Assembly: GCA_016169945.1 (NCBI GenBank) | Contig: JADLSH010000006.1 | Coordinates: 1 to 64,000, forward strand | Direction of reading: 5' to 3' | Source of the DNA: Trachythela sp. YZ-2020 | Lineage: Eukaryota; Cnidaria; Anthozoa; Malacalcyonacea; Clavulariidae | Length of the DNA stretch: 64,000 nucleotides | Part shown: piece after piece, positions 1-12,040 of the stretch | Numbering within the stretch: position 1 is the first letter of the stretch | Layout: each line of letters starts with the position of its first letter | The notes under the pieces: generated by a model | Databases searched by the model: none | Told to the model about the DNA's origin: nothing | Seen by the model: the letters and a program-made list of their open reading frames with translations, nothing else | Position numbers and translations under genes: made by a program

Positions 1-1599
1 ATATTTGTAATGAATAACTAAGCCGTGTAACCATGTAAAAGTATTAGCGTGTTGTAGAAACTCCATGAAGAATGTTCAATATCATTCCATTGCACATTTA
101 ACCAATTTCTTTCAAATTTCCTTAAAATCACGCTATATCTGTCCTGTCATGTCATGAAATGTTTTGATAACTTTCGTCTCAGTGAAACCAGTTCGTCAAG
201 TTCCAAAAAGGTTATTGACAGATTAACGGCTTGACACCATATATCAACTAATTTCAAATCGAAGCAAGGCAAGCTTTTTAAATACAGTACAAATATCCTG
301 CATCATTCAAAGCTTTGTTACAGATCAAGTTCATTATAAATATGTATTAAAATCATGCCATTTGTATTTTTAACACTATTTGTGTTTATCAACAATGAGT
401 ACATGATCATTCCTTGACCTTCTATATTCAACATCACCTCATACCATAAGGCGCAGCTTGGCATTTCTTTACCCAGGCTATTTGTGACTGAGGCAATAAA
501 CATGTGTGCAAAAAATAAATATATAAACAATAAAAATGTAGTTGAAACTCGGCCATACCCTAATCAACTGGTAGTCGTTTTATTCAATCAAGGCTGGAGA
601 GCTCTAATTATTTTCAAGAGATGCTCGAATCTCCTAATAGGCCTATTACCTAATGGAGCTTTGGCGCAATGCATGCCGGTATTGTGGTATCAAATTCACT
701 TCCTCATGAAATTTTGTTTTCATGGCGGCAATTTTGTTTCAAAGAACAAATGACTAATTTTCTATCAATCTACGTCACGATCGTTGTTATTTTTAATCGC
801 TGTGTGTAAAGAAGAAGCCTTGGTTAAATTATGTACCAAATTAAAAGGAATTTTTTCCTGCACGTATTACGAAGAAAACAGCCTTGAAGGACGCCGTGGT
901 GGCTTACAATTCGAACATATTCATCGTTTTAGAATCGATTTGCTCAACGTTTTCCAGAGTATTGCATTGTTGTAGAGACCGGCGTAAACGCAGTTTTAAC
1001 TCTGGGAATATTCTCATGTTGTCTATCTATGCTGATCATGTATTTTTCCATATGAATATTTCTCGATTGATCATACGTTTTATGGCCATATTTTGCGACT
1101 TAAAATTCATACTAAAACCTGACTTAGAATGCTCTAAACAATGGCCTTTGTGACGTACAAGCACAGAGCTTTTCTTGTGTTTTGGCGCGATTATTTATAT
1201 TACATATCCGCTAGTTTTCCATGAGTTAAAGCAGTTTTTGTAAATGTTTTCTACTTGGAATGCCTTGGTTCTTTCATTCTACAAGTAAACAGTAGGTTTT
1301 TTTAATTCGAAAGTCCATAAACACACTCTAAATATTTTTAAAAGCTGCAGGATTTTAGTTTTAGCATTTATACATCAGATACATAAGTTTCAGCATTGCA
1401 TTCAAGGTATTAAGTCATAGTTAAATATGTTTTCTGTTTATAAATTGGCTAAACCTATAGCACCGTATTAATTCAATATTAAAGTTGGTAGTCTGTAAAG
1501 ATTTACTGTACATATTGTGTATTTAAATCAAACTGTAAATAGTACTTTCTGAATAAGTGTAACTCGAAGTGCGGCTTAGGTTATTGTATTTTTAAATAT
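1..1599. other. No gene recognised
   Basis: AT-rich sequence with only short, low-complexity open frames. I see no domain, splice pattern, RNA gene or clear inverted repeat here. A short stretch around 650-735 has a start codon followed by a very short frame and could be the edge of a promoter or first exon, but nothing supports that beyond base composition. Confidence 0.4.
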
Positions 1600-3367
1600 T
1601 CAATTATAACCCCACCCTCCAACATCAGGAAATGGTGGGAGAAGATAGTCTTAATACCTCCATACTAAACAATGGCCTGACTCACAGAGGGAAGACTGAA
1701 CGACTAACCCTGGTTACTAGTCAACCCACGTGGGAAAGATTTCAATTGATTTATTGAACAAAAAATAACTTTTAAAATTGATTAATTCTTGTTCAATATT
1801 TTCCAAACTTACTGAAACACAATGTGTACACATGCATGGCAGAACCACTCTCTTTTTCAAACTATTGCAAATTATTTTCTATTCTGTGAGAAAACAAATT
1901 CTGAAATAATTCAAGGGAACTATTTTCATTGTGTTGCACTGTGTAGAAAACCAAACAGGAAAACAAACCGATAATATTTAACTAAATTTGCTTAATATTT
2001 CCAGATCATGTGTTTAGATCAGACTTAACAAGGCAAACCCCTAGACTGTGACCAGGCTGTATAAGCTAACCCCTATACGTTTCCCCCCCCATAATAATAA
2101 TAATTTAATATGCTCCACATTCAGGAAGGCTCGGGAATCCATATTAACCCATTAGCTGGAATACGCCCAGATGTGCCCCTACTTTAAGTATTTATTCTGT
2201 CTAACGCCCGACAATTTTCTCGTCAGTGGTAGAATTACTGTCAGTTAATGGGTCAACAGATGCACCTACTTTCATAATTTTCAGCACTCTGTCTAACGCC
2301 AGAGGATATTACTTGTCAGTGGCAGTGGCGTAGGAACCGGAGGGCACATGACCCCCCAACTTTTCTTCAAAGTACCCCTTTCTCCAGCTAATTCAAAGTG
2401 CCCTTTACTGATAGAAGAGGTGCCCTTAAGAAGTGCCCCCCCCCCCCCACACCTTGAAGTAACTGCATGATCAGTGGTGGGGTACTGACAGTTATTAGGA
2501 AACCCCCACTTTGTCATGATTAACTAACAGTTAATAGAGAAAAAATGCCCCACATTTCCCCACCATTCCTCAAGGTGGAGGAAGTGGGGGTTACAACTGA
2601 CAACTGTATTCAGTGAGTATTCAGTGGAATAAGTGCAAATGACAACTCTGGGTCTCTACAACTCTTTTTCTAACAGTGTGGCACACAATCCACCCCTCCC
2701 CTTCCTTGACACATACAATAGTATTCTTAGCCTTATATTTTGTCAATTGTAAATCCCAATCCCCACCTCAGGGAATGGTAGGTGTGTTTTCCTCTATTGA
2801 CTGTTACTAAAGCCTGACTAGGTGGGGAATTTCCATTATCCTGGATTCTCGACCCTGGAATTGGAGCATATTAAATATGGGGAAACGTTTAGGGGGATTG
2901 GCTATACAGTCTAGTCACAGTCTAAGGTTGGCCTGCTAAGCCTGATCTAAACTCACGATCTGAAATATTGAGCAAATTAAATCAAATATTATCTGTTTGT
3001 TTTCCAGCATGTTTGTTTTTCTACACAGTGGCACAATGAAAATACTCAAAATAGTTCCTGGATTAGTTAAGAATTTGATTTCTCACAGAATAGCAAAATA
3101 ATTTGAAAGAGAGTGGTCAACATCAGGAAAAGGTGGGAAGATAGATCTTAATACTTCCATACTAAACAATTGCCTGACTTCCTGAGGAAGACTGAACTGA
3201 ATAACTCCGGTTAATCTCCCAGCCCATGGGGAAAGATTTAAAGACATTCAATTGATTTATTGAACGAAGAATATATTTGAAAATGTATGAATTCTTGTTC
3301 AATATTTTCAAACACTGAAACACAATGCTGTACACATGCAGGCAGGAGGGTGGGGATTGCAATTGAC
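1600..3367. mobile_element. Composite element with nested inverted repeats
   Basis: The ends are inverted copies of each other: about 20 bp around 1600-1620 (CAATTATAACCCCACCCTCC) match the reverse complement of about 3346-3366 with a few changes. Inside, 1850-2110 is repeated in inverted orientation at 2865-3115, and 1622-1850 is repeated in direct orientation at 3120-3340. Copies of the same end motif recur internally near 2570-2600 and 2740-2780, so this is probably two related elements, one within or beside the other. There is no coding sequence, so it is non-autonomous and of unknown superfamily. Confidence 0.6.
2145..2335 (-). repeat. Two tandem units of a ~100 bp dispersed repeat
   Basis: Two imperfect units, each with a block related to CCATTAACTGACAGT, a CTGTCTAACGCC-like block and an AGCTGGAATACG-like block. 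The same unit, again as two copies but in the opposite orientation, lies at 37655-37905 inside the 9.3 kb transposon. It is non-coding. Tandem occurrence at both sites suggests a short satellite-like or SINE-like family. Confidence 0.6.
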
Positions 3368-3466
3368 AAGTGAATTTAAACAGGCAGGTTCACTTTGTTG
3401 CAGCTGTTCGTTTGTTTCTTTCAAAGTGCTTGGTTCATCACCATTACAATAATTTAATCTACTGTA

Positions 3467-3914
3467 TACAGGGTGTACCCAAAAAAGGCTACCTTTTCAA
3501 ATTCAAATTAGCATGTTAATTCAAGCAACCTATTGTAGTTCTTTGAAATCATTATCGCTTTTGAACTACGAATGCGTAAAAACACAGTTTTATACACATG
3601 GGATATTAAGAAAAGCTTCCAATTGATGAATAAGTTATAAAACCTGTTTTAGATTATTAATTGCGTTCAAACAGACGTTTCATATAAATTTGACGAGTTA
3701 AATTCAACACCAAATTCAACATAAATTCAACATCTAAACAGGACTTAAACAAATACAAAACGCTTCTGAACGCTTTCCAAACGCAGACTTGAAGTTATTC
3801 TTAATCACCGTGTGTGCATGCACTTAAAGCCCTTTGAAATTGAACACAATAGGTTGTTTGAATTAACACGCTCATTTGAATTTGAAAAGGTAGCCTTTTT
3901 TGGGACAACTTGTA
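3467..3914. mobile_element. MITE with ~60 bp TIRs, TA target site
   Basis: The left end (from 3467) and the reverse complement of the right end (to 3914) share about 60 bp, including a block of the type CCCAAAAAAGGCTACCTTTT and a following TTAATTCAA block. The outer bases resemble the ACAGGGTGTCCC ends common to Tc1/mariner-type and related MITEs, and TA dinucleotides flank both sides. There is no open frame inside. Confidence 0.7.
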
Positions 3915-3916
3915 AA

Positions 3917-4343
3917 TACAGGGTGTATCAAAACTGCAAATCATAATTTGTATGCACGAGATCTTACATTAGAATTTCAATGGCTGTGCAAATAATTACG
4001 CTTCTGGGATTTGAAAATACGTTTCCCAGGGTATCAAAACAAGCACACAAAGTGAATTAAACTTATGAGTTCGATTACGAATGGCTCAGTTTACGAATGA
4101 CTGCTGTCGAGTTTTGAGTTTGGGCGTACTAAAACAAGAAATACTCTTTGCTCTGTTGTTAGCTGAGCCATTCGTAATCGAACTAATTTTATTTCACTTT
4201 GGTTGCTTATTTTGATAGTACTGCACGAGGAAACATATTTTCAAATCCCAGAAGCGTAATTATTTGCACAGCCATTGAAATTCTAATGTATGATCTCGTG
4301 CATACAAATTATGGTATTTGCAGTTTTTTTGATACACCCTGTA
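3917..4343. mobile_element. MITE with ~115 bp TIRs (family M1, copy 1)
   Basis: Starts TACAGGGTGTATC and ends with its reverse complement. The first ~115 bases and the reverse complement of the last ~115 are nearly identical. A second copy of the same family lies at 13758-14234. TA is present at both ends. No protein is encoded; an autonomous partner elsewhere in the genome is presumed. Confidence 0.8.
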
Positions 4344-4963
4344 CAGGATGTCCCCCAAAAAAGTCCCCCTTTAGAAATCACTCTTGTGCGTTATTATACC
4401 TTTGGGAATTTAATTTAATTGTACATGAACGGCGGAAGTATTTACAACTTCCCTTCGTCCAAATAATTTAACGCGACGTAAAAGTTGTTACGACAAATAC
4501 TCCTTGCTCTGCATGTAGCCAGTTGAACCATTCTTACACGGTAAGACAAATTTGTCATTTGATATTTTTGTGTTGCTGTTCGTTTTAGAAGCTATTTTAA
4601 ATTAGTGATTTCTACAGGGTGTCCCAAAAAGTCCTTTAGAAATCACTCTTGTGCGTTATTATACCTTTGGGAATTTAATTTAATTGTACATGAACGGCGG
4701 AAGTATTTACAACTTCCTTCGTCCAAATAATTTAACGCGACGTATAAGTTATTTACGACAAATACTCGTTGCTCTGTAGTCAGTTGAACCATTCTTACTC
4801 AGATTGACGGCAAGACGAATTTGTAATTTGACATTTTGTGTTCGTTTTAGAAGCTATTTTAAATTCCCAGAGGTATAACAATGCACGTATAATAAACAAA
4901 GAGTGATTTATATAGGGGACTTTTGGGGACACCTGTATAGAGGACTTTTGGGGACACCCTGTA
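4342..4963. mobile_element. Two tandem copies of a related MITE
   Basis: Two direct copies (4342-4614 and 4613-4963) begin with TACAGGATGTCC- and TACAGGGTGTCC-like ends and share almost the whole of an unusual inner sequence. The second copy ends in a TIR (GGGGACACCCTGTA) that is itself doubled about 28 bp apart. The first copy lacks its right terminal repeat. This is consistent with insertion beside an existing copy, or unequal recombination between copies. Confidence 0.7.
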
Positions 4964-5342
4964 TTGCGCTATAACCGTTATTACACAATTTATTATATAC
5001 ACGACAAAATTACTGCAATCTGATTGGTTAAGAGGAGTGCAATTATTCATTAATTGCACTCCTGGGAATGCAATTAATGATTTGACAAAACAAAATGACG
5101 GACTACTTCGTAAACAATACCAAGAATGAGGAAGTCTGGCTTCCTTTATTAAACGTTCAAAAGGGCACTGTGAGTTGGTTTAAAGGATGGTTTAAAAGAA
5201 AGGCAAGAATGGGCTTTCTGACGAAATTACGACGTTGAAATGGAAAGTTATCGACCTGAATACTTGGATAAAGCTTTTCAAAAGTTTTTACTACGGAAAG
5301 GTGCGAACAAAGCTATAATATTGTCATGCATATAATAAATAA

Positions 5343-5503
5343 ATAATCACACGGGCAAGTAGTGCAATTAATGTTTAAAACTTCTCGTGATATTTAAAAT
5401 GTGCCAAATTGCACTCGCCGACAGCTCTTACAATTTGTGCACATTTTCAAATATCACTCGTACTTTTAATCATTAATTGCACTTCTTCCCGTGTGATTAC
5501 CTA
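5343..5503. repeat. Long hairpin (~75 bp arms)
   Basis: An arm starting AATCACACGGG at about 5346 pairs with one ending CCCGTGTGATTA at about 5500, with blocks TGCAATTAATG, GTGATATTT and AAAATGTGC shared in order. A related arm, with the same TGCAATTAAT block, also occurs at about 5035-5080. It is probably a foldback MITE or a solitary pair of element ends. Confidence 0.65.
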
Positions 5504-5991
5504 TACTAACTATTAAACATTAAATTTACAATCCCGTTTTCTGCTAATGCTCGTGAGTTATTTAAAATAATAAAATTATACCCTGCTCTAGATTACATAA
5601 ATATTACATTTACCATACCATTGAGTAAGACAAGTGAAAAAGCCAAGCGAAATTTGGCATGAATTTACTACAGTTTGCCGTACACACAATACGATTGGTA
5701 CGCAATTATAGCTTGAATCACACAAAAGTCACAATTACTCAAATGTTACTGTACTCTGCATATAAAGTGGTTTTTCGGTCCCTCGATCCTTATTCAAACA
5801 TTTGGTCTGTTAAAGCACCATATCAAGCAATAAGACTACAACACATAAAAAAACTCGACATGACCAGAACTCGAACCTAGCCATTTATCCAAATACTGGC
5901 CTCGTTCACTACGCGTCGTCGGCCTAATTTTTGCAAAATGTCTCGGTAATTCTAGCTAATTGACAGTTACATATTATATGAGCTTCCTTAC

Positions 5992-6292
5992 CTCACAAAT
6001 ATACCTGTAATAACTGATTCTGGTAAATGGTTTTCTTGTGAAGTATCCTCAAGTTGTAGCAAGATGTTCAGCAAATCAGTCATATTATTTCTTACAATGC
6101 TATTTTCCAACGCCCCGTGGTTGTCATTCTTCATCTCATTTGATAAAAGTTTTGTTGAACTCTGCACGTGACATTGAAGATATTTGATCAACTCTGTATT
6201 TCCACTCATTATCGCTGGGTAAAATATTGAACGTCCTTCAGCATGATATAACTTATCGTTTGAACCAAAATCTAGCTGGCTTTCGGTGTTAC
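5992..6292 (-). CDS. Internal exon of an ankyrin-like host gene
   Basis: On the minus strand an open 301-nt segment lies between a good acceptor (T-rich tract ending AG at 6294-6293) and a consensus donor (GAG/GTAAGG, intron from 5991). It begins with two bases of a split codon, reads through without stops, and ends in phase 2. The encoded ~99 residues include AEGRSIFYPAIMSGNTELIKYL, which has the look of an ankyrin-repeat helix pair (GRS..YPAIMSGN.ELI.YL), then a polar helical segment. I cannot name the gene. Neighbouring exons are not visible within a few kb, so they may lie outside or be too short to recognise. This is the best candidate for a host gene exon in the window. Confidence 0.5.
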
Positions 6293-6725
6293 CTAAAAAA
6301 TTGTTATTTTGGCATTACACAAAATCCAAAAATACAGTTATTAATACTGATAGCAGTAATTTTTTAGGGGAACATTTCAAATATACTACAAGGTTTCGGA
6401 TATTTTACTGTTCATATTGGGAGGGAATTAAGGTATATCGTTTAAATCGTTTAATTTCCAATACAATAGAAAAAACAATCTGAAAAGGCTGGACTCGAGT
6501 GAAAAGTAGGAGATCTTCATTACTATCGACAACAGATTAACTGGAAATTTTAAAATGTCTGTTTACGACTATGTTTACAGTACGTAAGAATGATTGTTCA
6601 TTTTTTCAGTAATTTCTACTCTTTGCGAGATTTCATGATTGATACCGAATAATTATGCTACGGTGTTAACCTAGCGTCTCAGACTTTCGAAAACGATGCA
6701 CGTATGCATAAAATGTTGTTTCGTT

Positions 6726-8021
6726 TATGGTGGGATCTGATCTAAAACTCCACACGAGTCAGAACACGAGTGAACACGAATGAACACGAGTGAACACGAA
6801 TGAACACGAGTGAACACGAATGAACACGAATGAACACAAGTGAACCCGAGTGAACACGAATGAAATACAACTAAAAATGCCATTTAGGCTCTATAGATAT
6901 TTAGTAAACAGGAAATAAACCCTAATTACCCAGTTTTATTAATTGAAAAAAGGCTTGGAAAAGTTAATTTATTGCGTGCTGCCGCTCAGTGTTCTACTCG
7001 GCATTTATTACAAGCGTTTTCTTTGGGCTAAATTACGACAGTTGACTACACAACTATTTGGAGTTTGGAAAACGTGGTTGTCAATGTGGGATATTCTACT
7101 TTTGGTACATATGCATTTAGTTGTTGTTTGGACAATTGTTGTGTATATTTGATTTAATTTAGTTGCTATTTAAAGGCGAATATTGTTAATTTATTGTAAT
7201 ATTAATAACGTTAATTGTTAGCTAAACGCAAGCCATTTATGGAAATATAATGTACATTGACCATTTCACTTTTCAGTCCCGTGAGTCCACGTTGTGTTAT
7301 TGATAATTATCATTTGAATAAAAATGCTTTCATTGTTGTTTGCTTACATATTTCAAATCATCCGACAATACCTTTTTGAAATTAAACGACATACAGATAT
7401 GAATGAAAGAAAGCATTTTAATTCAAATGATAGTTAGCAATAACAGAACATGGACTGAAAAGTGAAATAGTCAATGTACATTATATTTCCATAAATAACT
7501 TGCGTTTGGCTATAACAATAACGTTATTAATATTACAATTAATTGACAATATTTGCGTTTAAATTGCAATTAAATTAAATCATATATAAATATACACAAC
7601 AATTGTCCAAACAACAACTAAATACATATGTACAAAAAGTAGAATTCTCAAATTGACACTCCACGTTTTCCAAACTCCAAATAATTGTGTAGTCCACAGT
7701 CGTGTAGCCCAGAGTCAGAGAAAACGCTTGTAATAATCCGATCCAGTAGAACACTGAGCAGAAGCACGCAATAAATTAACGTTTCAAACTTTTTCAATAA
7801 ATGACTGGAAATTTGGGGTTTTATTTCCTGATTCCTATATATTTATAGTGCCTAAGTGTCATTTGGTTGTATTTCATTCGTATTCACTCGTGTTCCTGTG
7901 TTCACTCGTGTTCACTCGTGTTCACCCGTGTTCCACTCCTGTCACTGGTGTTCACTCGTCTTCATTCGTGTTCACTCGTGTTCTGACTCGTGTGGAGTTT
8001 TAGATCAGATCGTATGGTGGG
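6726..8021. mobile_element. Foldback element with satellite arms, 9-bp TSD
   Basis: A large inverted repeat: the sequence from 6735 matches the reverse complement of the sequence ending at 8012 over most of its ~600 bp arms. The outer ends share ATCTGATCTAAAACTCCACA. Just inside both ends is an array of a 10-bp unit (GAACACGAGT-like) at 6765-6860 and, inverted, at 7870-7990. The element is flanked by a 9-bp direct repeat TATGGTGGG (6726-6734 and 8013-8021). No protein is encoded. Foldback structure with subterminal short tandem repeats and a 9-bp target duplication is typical of Mutator-type foldback elements, but the superfamily is inferred from TSD length only. Confidence 0.8.
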
Positions 8022-9000
8022 GATGATGATTATTGGTTTGGCGACATAAGTTATGGAAAGTGGGTAAATTAATAGCACTTTGTCGTCGTGGCAACAGTGT
8101 GATATGCCATCCTGGACGCATACCTGGGGCGAGGTAACATTTCCGCTATGTAAAGTGAGAAGTTAGCCTGTCTAACTAGTTCGACGGGTGACGGTTCTGT
8201 TGTTATGTGCATGCGCGAGTGCTAGCCAATGACGCACTACTTAAGAAATAGAAAACGAGTTGCGTGCATTTATGGTGTTATAATGCACGCGGGGAATGTT
8301 GGGAGAACATGAAGGAAGCGTGTAATTAAAACAATATTTTGTTCATATTGTATTGATATTAGAGCGAAGCGAGAAAAATTGAAAAACCAATTGAAAAATA
8401 TATGAACAATTTAAGGATTTATAAGGCCATGTACATTTGCAAGAGTCAGTTAATAATGATTTGTACGAATCATGAATGGAATAAAATTTTGGAAAATGGG
8501 TGGTACAAAACGAGTCATTTTAGAAGTCATATACAAACCTTGCAGTTCGGCCTTTATCAGATCTAAAACACTCAGCTGCCCCTCGATGTTTTAAATCAGA
8601 TAAAGACCTCTCGCGCGGTTTGTATATATTACATATAAATATAGATGTTTTTACGCAGTATAAAACAGGGTATAAAACAGCAAAAGTAATCAAAAGACTA
8701 GTTGTTTTAGCCATAAAATTCCAAAATATATGATGTATAGGTATTTTATTATACATTCAATAAACTTCAAATTAATGCAAAACTCAACCTTCCGCAATAG
8801 AACGTTTCGAAAAGTTCTTGAAACATTAAAACTAAACTGCCTTTTAACTAGTTTTACCGAGAAGTTATTTTTGAAATGAAAGCAGTTGAAAATATGCAAA
8901 ATGATTTCGTAAACATGATTTCGCTCTTTTTTTAATTTACAGTTTTTGATAATATAAAATATACGATACTTTAACTTGGAATAAAATGAAAAACTATGTA

Positions 9001-10612
9001 TATACCGGGTGGGGCAAAAAAAAGTACGACTGTTCGATTTAGTATAACTTAAAAACTAAAAGAGCTATTACACGGGCTTCATTACATGGGCTTCGGTGGC
9101 GAAGTGGTTAGCGCACTTGCCTTTCACCTCTAAGGTCGCGGGTTCAAGTCTCAGTGAGAACTTTCTCAATGCGACTCGAACCCAGTCCTCAAGTGAAAAG
9201 AGTAAAGTCAACGCTCTGCCGAAAGTCGTGGGTTTTCTCCGGGTACTCCGGTTTCCCCCCACAGGGAAAGTTGACAGGGTGGGTTAGGTAAAAGGGCCCA
9301 CAGTAATTGGCATATGCTGGTGTGGTGACCCTGCCCTAGTTGGCGAAGCTAAATAAAATAAAATAAAAAAAAAAAAAAAAAAAAAACCAAAAAAAAAACC
9401 CACTTAAACAAGTTGCTTTGCATTCAGCGATGTCTAACTTAAATTGTGATATATGCCATGTGCATTTTCGTGCAATATTGATCGAGATAGCTGCGTTTAA
9501 ACTTGAGTAAACATTTTTGGAAGTGTCGAGAATTAGCTAAAAATGGCCTATTAAGGTGACTCGATATAGTAATCACAAAAACCTTATTCAAGAATCGCGA
9601 AAACAAAACTTCATACTATATGTACAAACCCGCGTGAGCATTTGTGCGCGCGGGAGTATTAACGAAGAACTTCCAAAATTACCTGACGTGGGCAGTTGCT
9701 CGCGCCACCTCGCGTCATTACGCGTGTTATATGCTGTTTTCATGTCAATTGCTGACGTCATTAAAAAATTCCATTTTTGAAAAACAATGCGCTATATCTC
9801 ATTATTTTGTCCGGTGACCTATGTTCAGATTTTGCATGCTGTATTGCAGCGCGAAAATCTTTCATTATACCAAAAATAAAAAAATTATGCCAAAAAATTA
9901 TTCTGTAATGCCAAAAAAAATTTATTGAAGAAAACGACATTTTTGCCTTTTTCACAAAAATGGCATTACAGAAATTTTTTATATTTTGCTTATTGTTAGT
10001 CTGTCTTGCAAGTAAAATAATGCACGAAAAAAATTGGGGGTAACCATGCTTCTTTTCCAACTACACGAGGCGATAGGCTATTTTGGAGTGAATTTCGTAC
10101 GCGTATGTTGCCATAGCAACGAACTATGTGTTACTAAAACTAACATAATTTGAAAGTAGAAAGATCAAAATATATGAAAACCCCGATACGTGGTGAATAA
10201 CACCAAAAAATACGGAGTTTAAAAATTTCAAAGTGTTGGACACCTGGATTTTCGAAAACTGTATCGATCCACCTGCATTTTACGTAAGTATTCGTTTCAA
10301 TGAAGTGAAGTTGAAGTTAGAAGGCCAAATGTTAGAATAAAGAGCATATCTATTCAAGAAACATTTCTAACTTCAACTTCACTTCATTTAAATAATACTT
10401 ACGATAAAATGGTAACGGTTATCAAATTAGTTTAATAGGCCGTTTTTAGCTAATTCTCGACAGTTCCAAAAGTGTTTAGTCACGTTTAAACGCAGCTATC
10501 TCAGTAAATATTGCATGAAAATGCACATGGTATATATCAAAATGTGTAATAGCTCTTTTAGTTTTTAAGTAATACTAAATCAAACAGTCGTACTTTTTGC
10601 CCCACCCGGTAT
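9001..10612. mobile_element. 1.6 kb non-autonomous TIR element, TA target
   Basis: The ends ACCGGGTGGGGCAAAAA and its reverse complement (TTTTTGCCCCACCCGGT) lie at 9004 and 10610. The left arm (interrupted by a SINE) matches the right arm over about 250 bp, including blocks GATAGCTGCGTTTAAAC and AATTAGCTAAAAATGGCC. TA flanks both ends. A smaller hairpin at about 10280-10415 lies in the interior. There is no transposase; the end sequence suggests a Tc1/mariner-like or related TA-targeting family. Confidence 0.75.
9088..9386 (+). mobile_element. tRNA-derived SINE
   Basis: The head resembles a tRNA gene: an A-box-like TGGCGAAGTGG at 9097-9107 and a B-box-like GGTTCAAGTC at 9141-9150, spaced as in pol III genes. 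It is followed by a body with GTGGGTTTTCTCCGGGTACT, a motif I associate with conserved central domains of animal SINEs, and an A-rich tail of AAATA units and long A runs (9350-9386). It sits inside the left arm of the 9001-10612 element, so it is younger. It is not a functional tRNA gene: the acceptor half does not fold and the 3' end runs into the SINE body. Confidence 0.85.
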
Positions 10613-10990
10613 AATAGCAACAGTTTTTAGAGCAACAAATACATCAACAATCTATATACTAAAATTATGTTATAAAGTAAAGCGATAAAATTCGTTCCAC
10701 AGGTTTTCCTAAAGTTTCAAAAAGCGACTTTTAATTCATGTAGACTTTCTCATGTTTTTCTATAGACTATAATCTCACTCATTCCAGTCCTGACAATCCG
10801 CCATACTTTTGAAATCAGTGAGATGACCACCAATCACCAATGAACGATGAACCATAGCGACGCGTGCGCAATCAATTATGAACTTTGAAAACGGCTAGCT
10901 CTCTTTTTCACGGTGTAAATAGCCAAGCAGAATTATTACACTTGCCACAGGCTGACGTTTCCGGAACGGCGCATACGCGCCGCTAATTGG

Positions 10991-11521
10991 CTAGGAGACT
11001 AGGAGACTGAGTAATAACAGTAGCCAAAATGAGTAGAGCCCCAGCCAACATAAAAATTGTGCCAAAATATAGTTTGAAGCCATTGTTTGTTACAAGCTAT
11101 CAACCTGATTTTCGAGAAGTTTAAATGTTGGTGAACAAGATATACCTGTTAATTGACATCTCTGATTTTGACTATACAGACGAAGATCAAGGAAAATAAC
11201 TTTTTAACTTTGTCTATAAAATTAAAGTACTATGCATATGCAAGATTTCTTCCTTAGTCAGAATAGTTAGTACGACGAAAGACTTATGGTTTAATTGAAC
11301 AAAAAGTCGAGAAAGTATATCTTTTCTGTTTACATGCAGATTATACGCCGTGGCCGACGCTGGAGCCCAAAGTTTTAAATTTATATTTAATCAATTTAAT
11401 CGCCGCTTATGTCAAGGTGGCATATGTTTGCATTGCTGGCAGTTCTTTCTGTTTGGAGGTAATCCGTATCCGTCTGAACAAACTTTGCTTTGAGCAAACA
11501 ATTGTATATTTTCGACAGAAT
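10991..11521. other. No feature recognised
   Basis: This spacer between the R1 copy and the large inverted-repeat element holds no convincing frame, RNA gene or inverted repeat. Confidence 0.4.
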
Positions 11522-11975
11522 GTTATCCCCGAGCCAGCGCGAAGCTCCGTGCGAGGGTACTAAATTCCGCTCGGATATTTACACCCGGGTATGTGACAAC
11601 GTAGCGGAATGCAAAGTCGTCCGCCAATAAGTCACGGACTCTACGTCATGGACGGTTTTCTACTTTATGCTCATGCGCGAATTTAGGCCGAGAGAAAACT
11701 GGTAACTAGCAACCTCATGATTGGCTAAGACAGATAATTTGTTTTTAATAACACGTCAGAAACTTAACTGCCATTTTGCAAACTTTTTTCAAAAATAGTT
11801 TTGTACATTGCTTTGTACTCAGGAGTCGGGAAATAATACATACAAATAAAGTTTTCAAAGTAAGATAAATGAAATTTTTTAGAGGACTTTCACTTGTTAA
11901 AGTCAACAGGAGGAAAAGCAGTCAAAAGACTGAAAAAAGGAAACGATTTTCGAGTTTTAAAGCATTATAAGTGTC

Positions 11976-12040
11976 TATTTTGCATACTTGCTTTTGCTAT
12001 TTTGCATACTTGCTTTTGCTATTTTGCATACTTGCTTTTG
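11976..12040. repeat. 22-bp tandem repeat, three units
   Basis: Three nearly identical units of TATTTTGCATACTTGCTTTT followed by GC, in the left arm of the large element. The matching place in the right arm (about 17285-17330) has a less regular, diverged version, so the expansion happened in one arm after the arms separated. Confidence 0.85.

Larger units (their letters stand above)
8640..10990. repeat. Dispersed repeat R1, copy 1 (split by insertion)
   Basis: About 8640-9000 and 10613-10990 are the two halves of one repeat. The same order of blocks is found at about 19610-19998 plus 21411-21560. The halves are separated here by the TIR element at 9001-10612 and in the other copy by a different TIR element. 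Shared blocks include GGAATAAAATGAAAAACTAT on the left and GACTTTCTCATG on the right. No coding potential is seen. Confidence 0.65.

Noticed and set aside
8560..8625. Small inverted repeat around CCTCGATGTTTTAAATC
   Set aside because: Short, imperfect and isolated; not separable from background palindromes.
9068..9287. Overlapping frames on both strands and a tRNA-like gene
   Set aside because: Both frames and the pol III boxes are explained by the SINE at 9088-9386; the tRNA part does not complete an acceptor stem.
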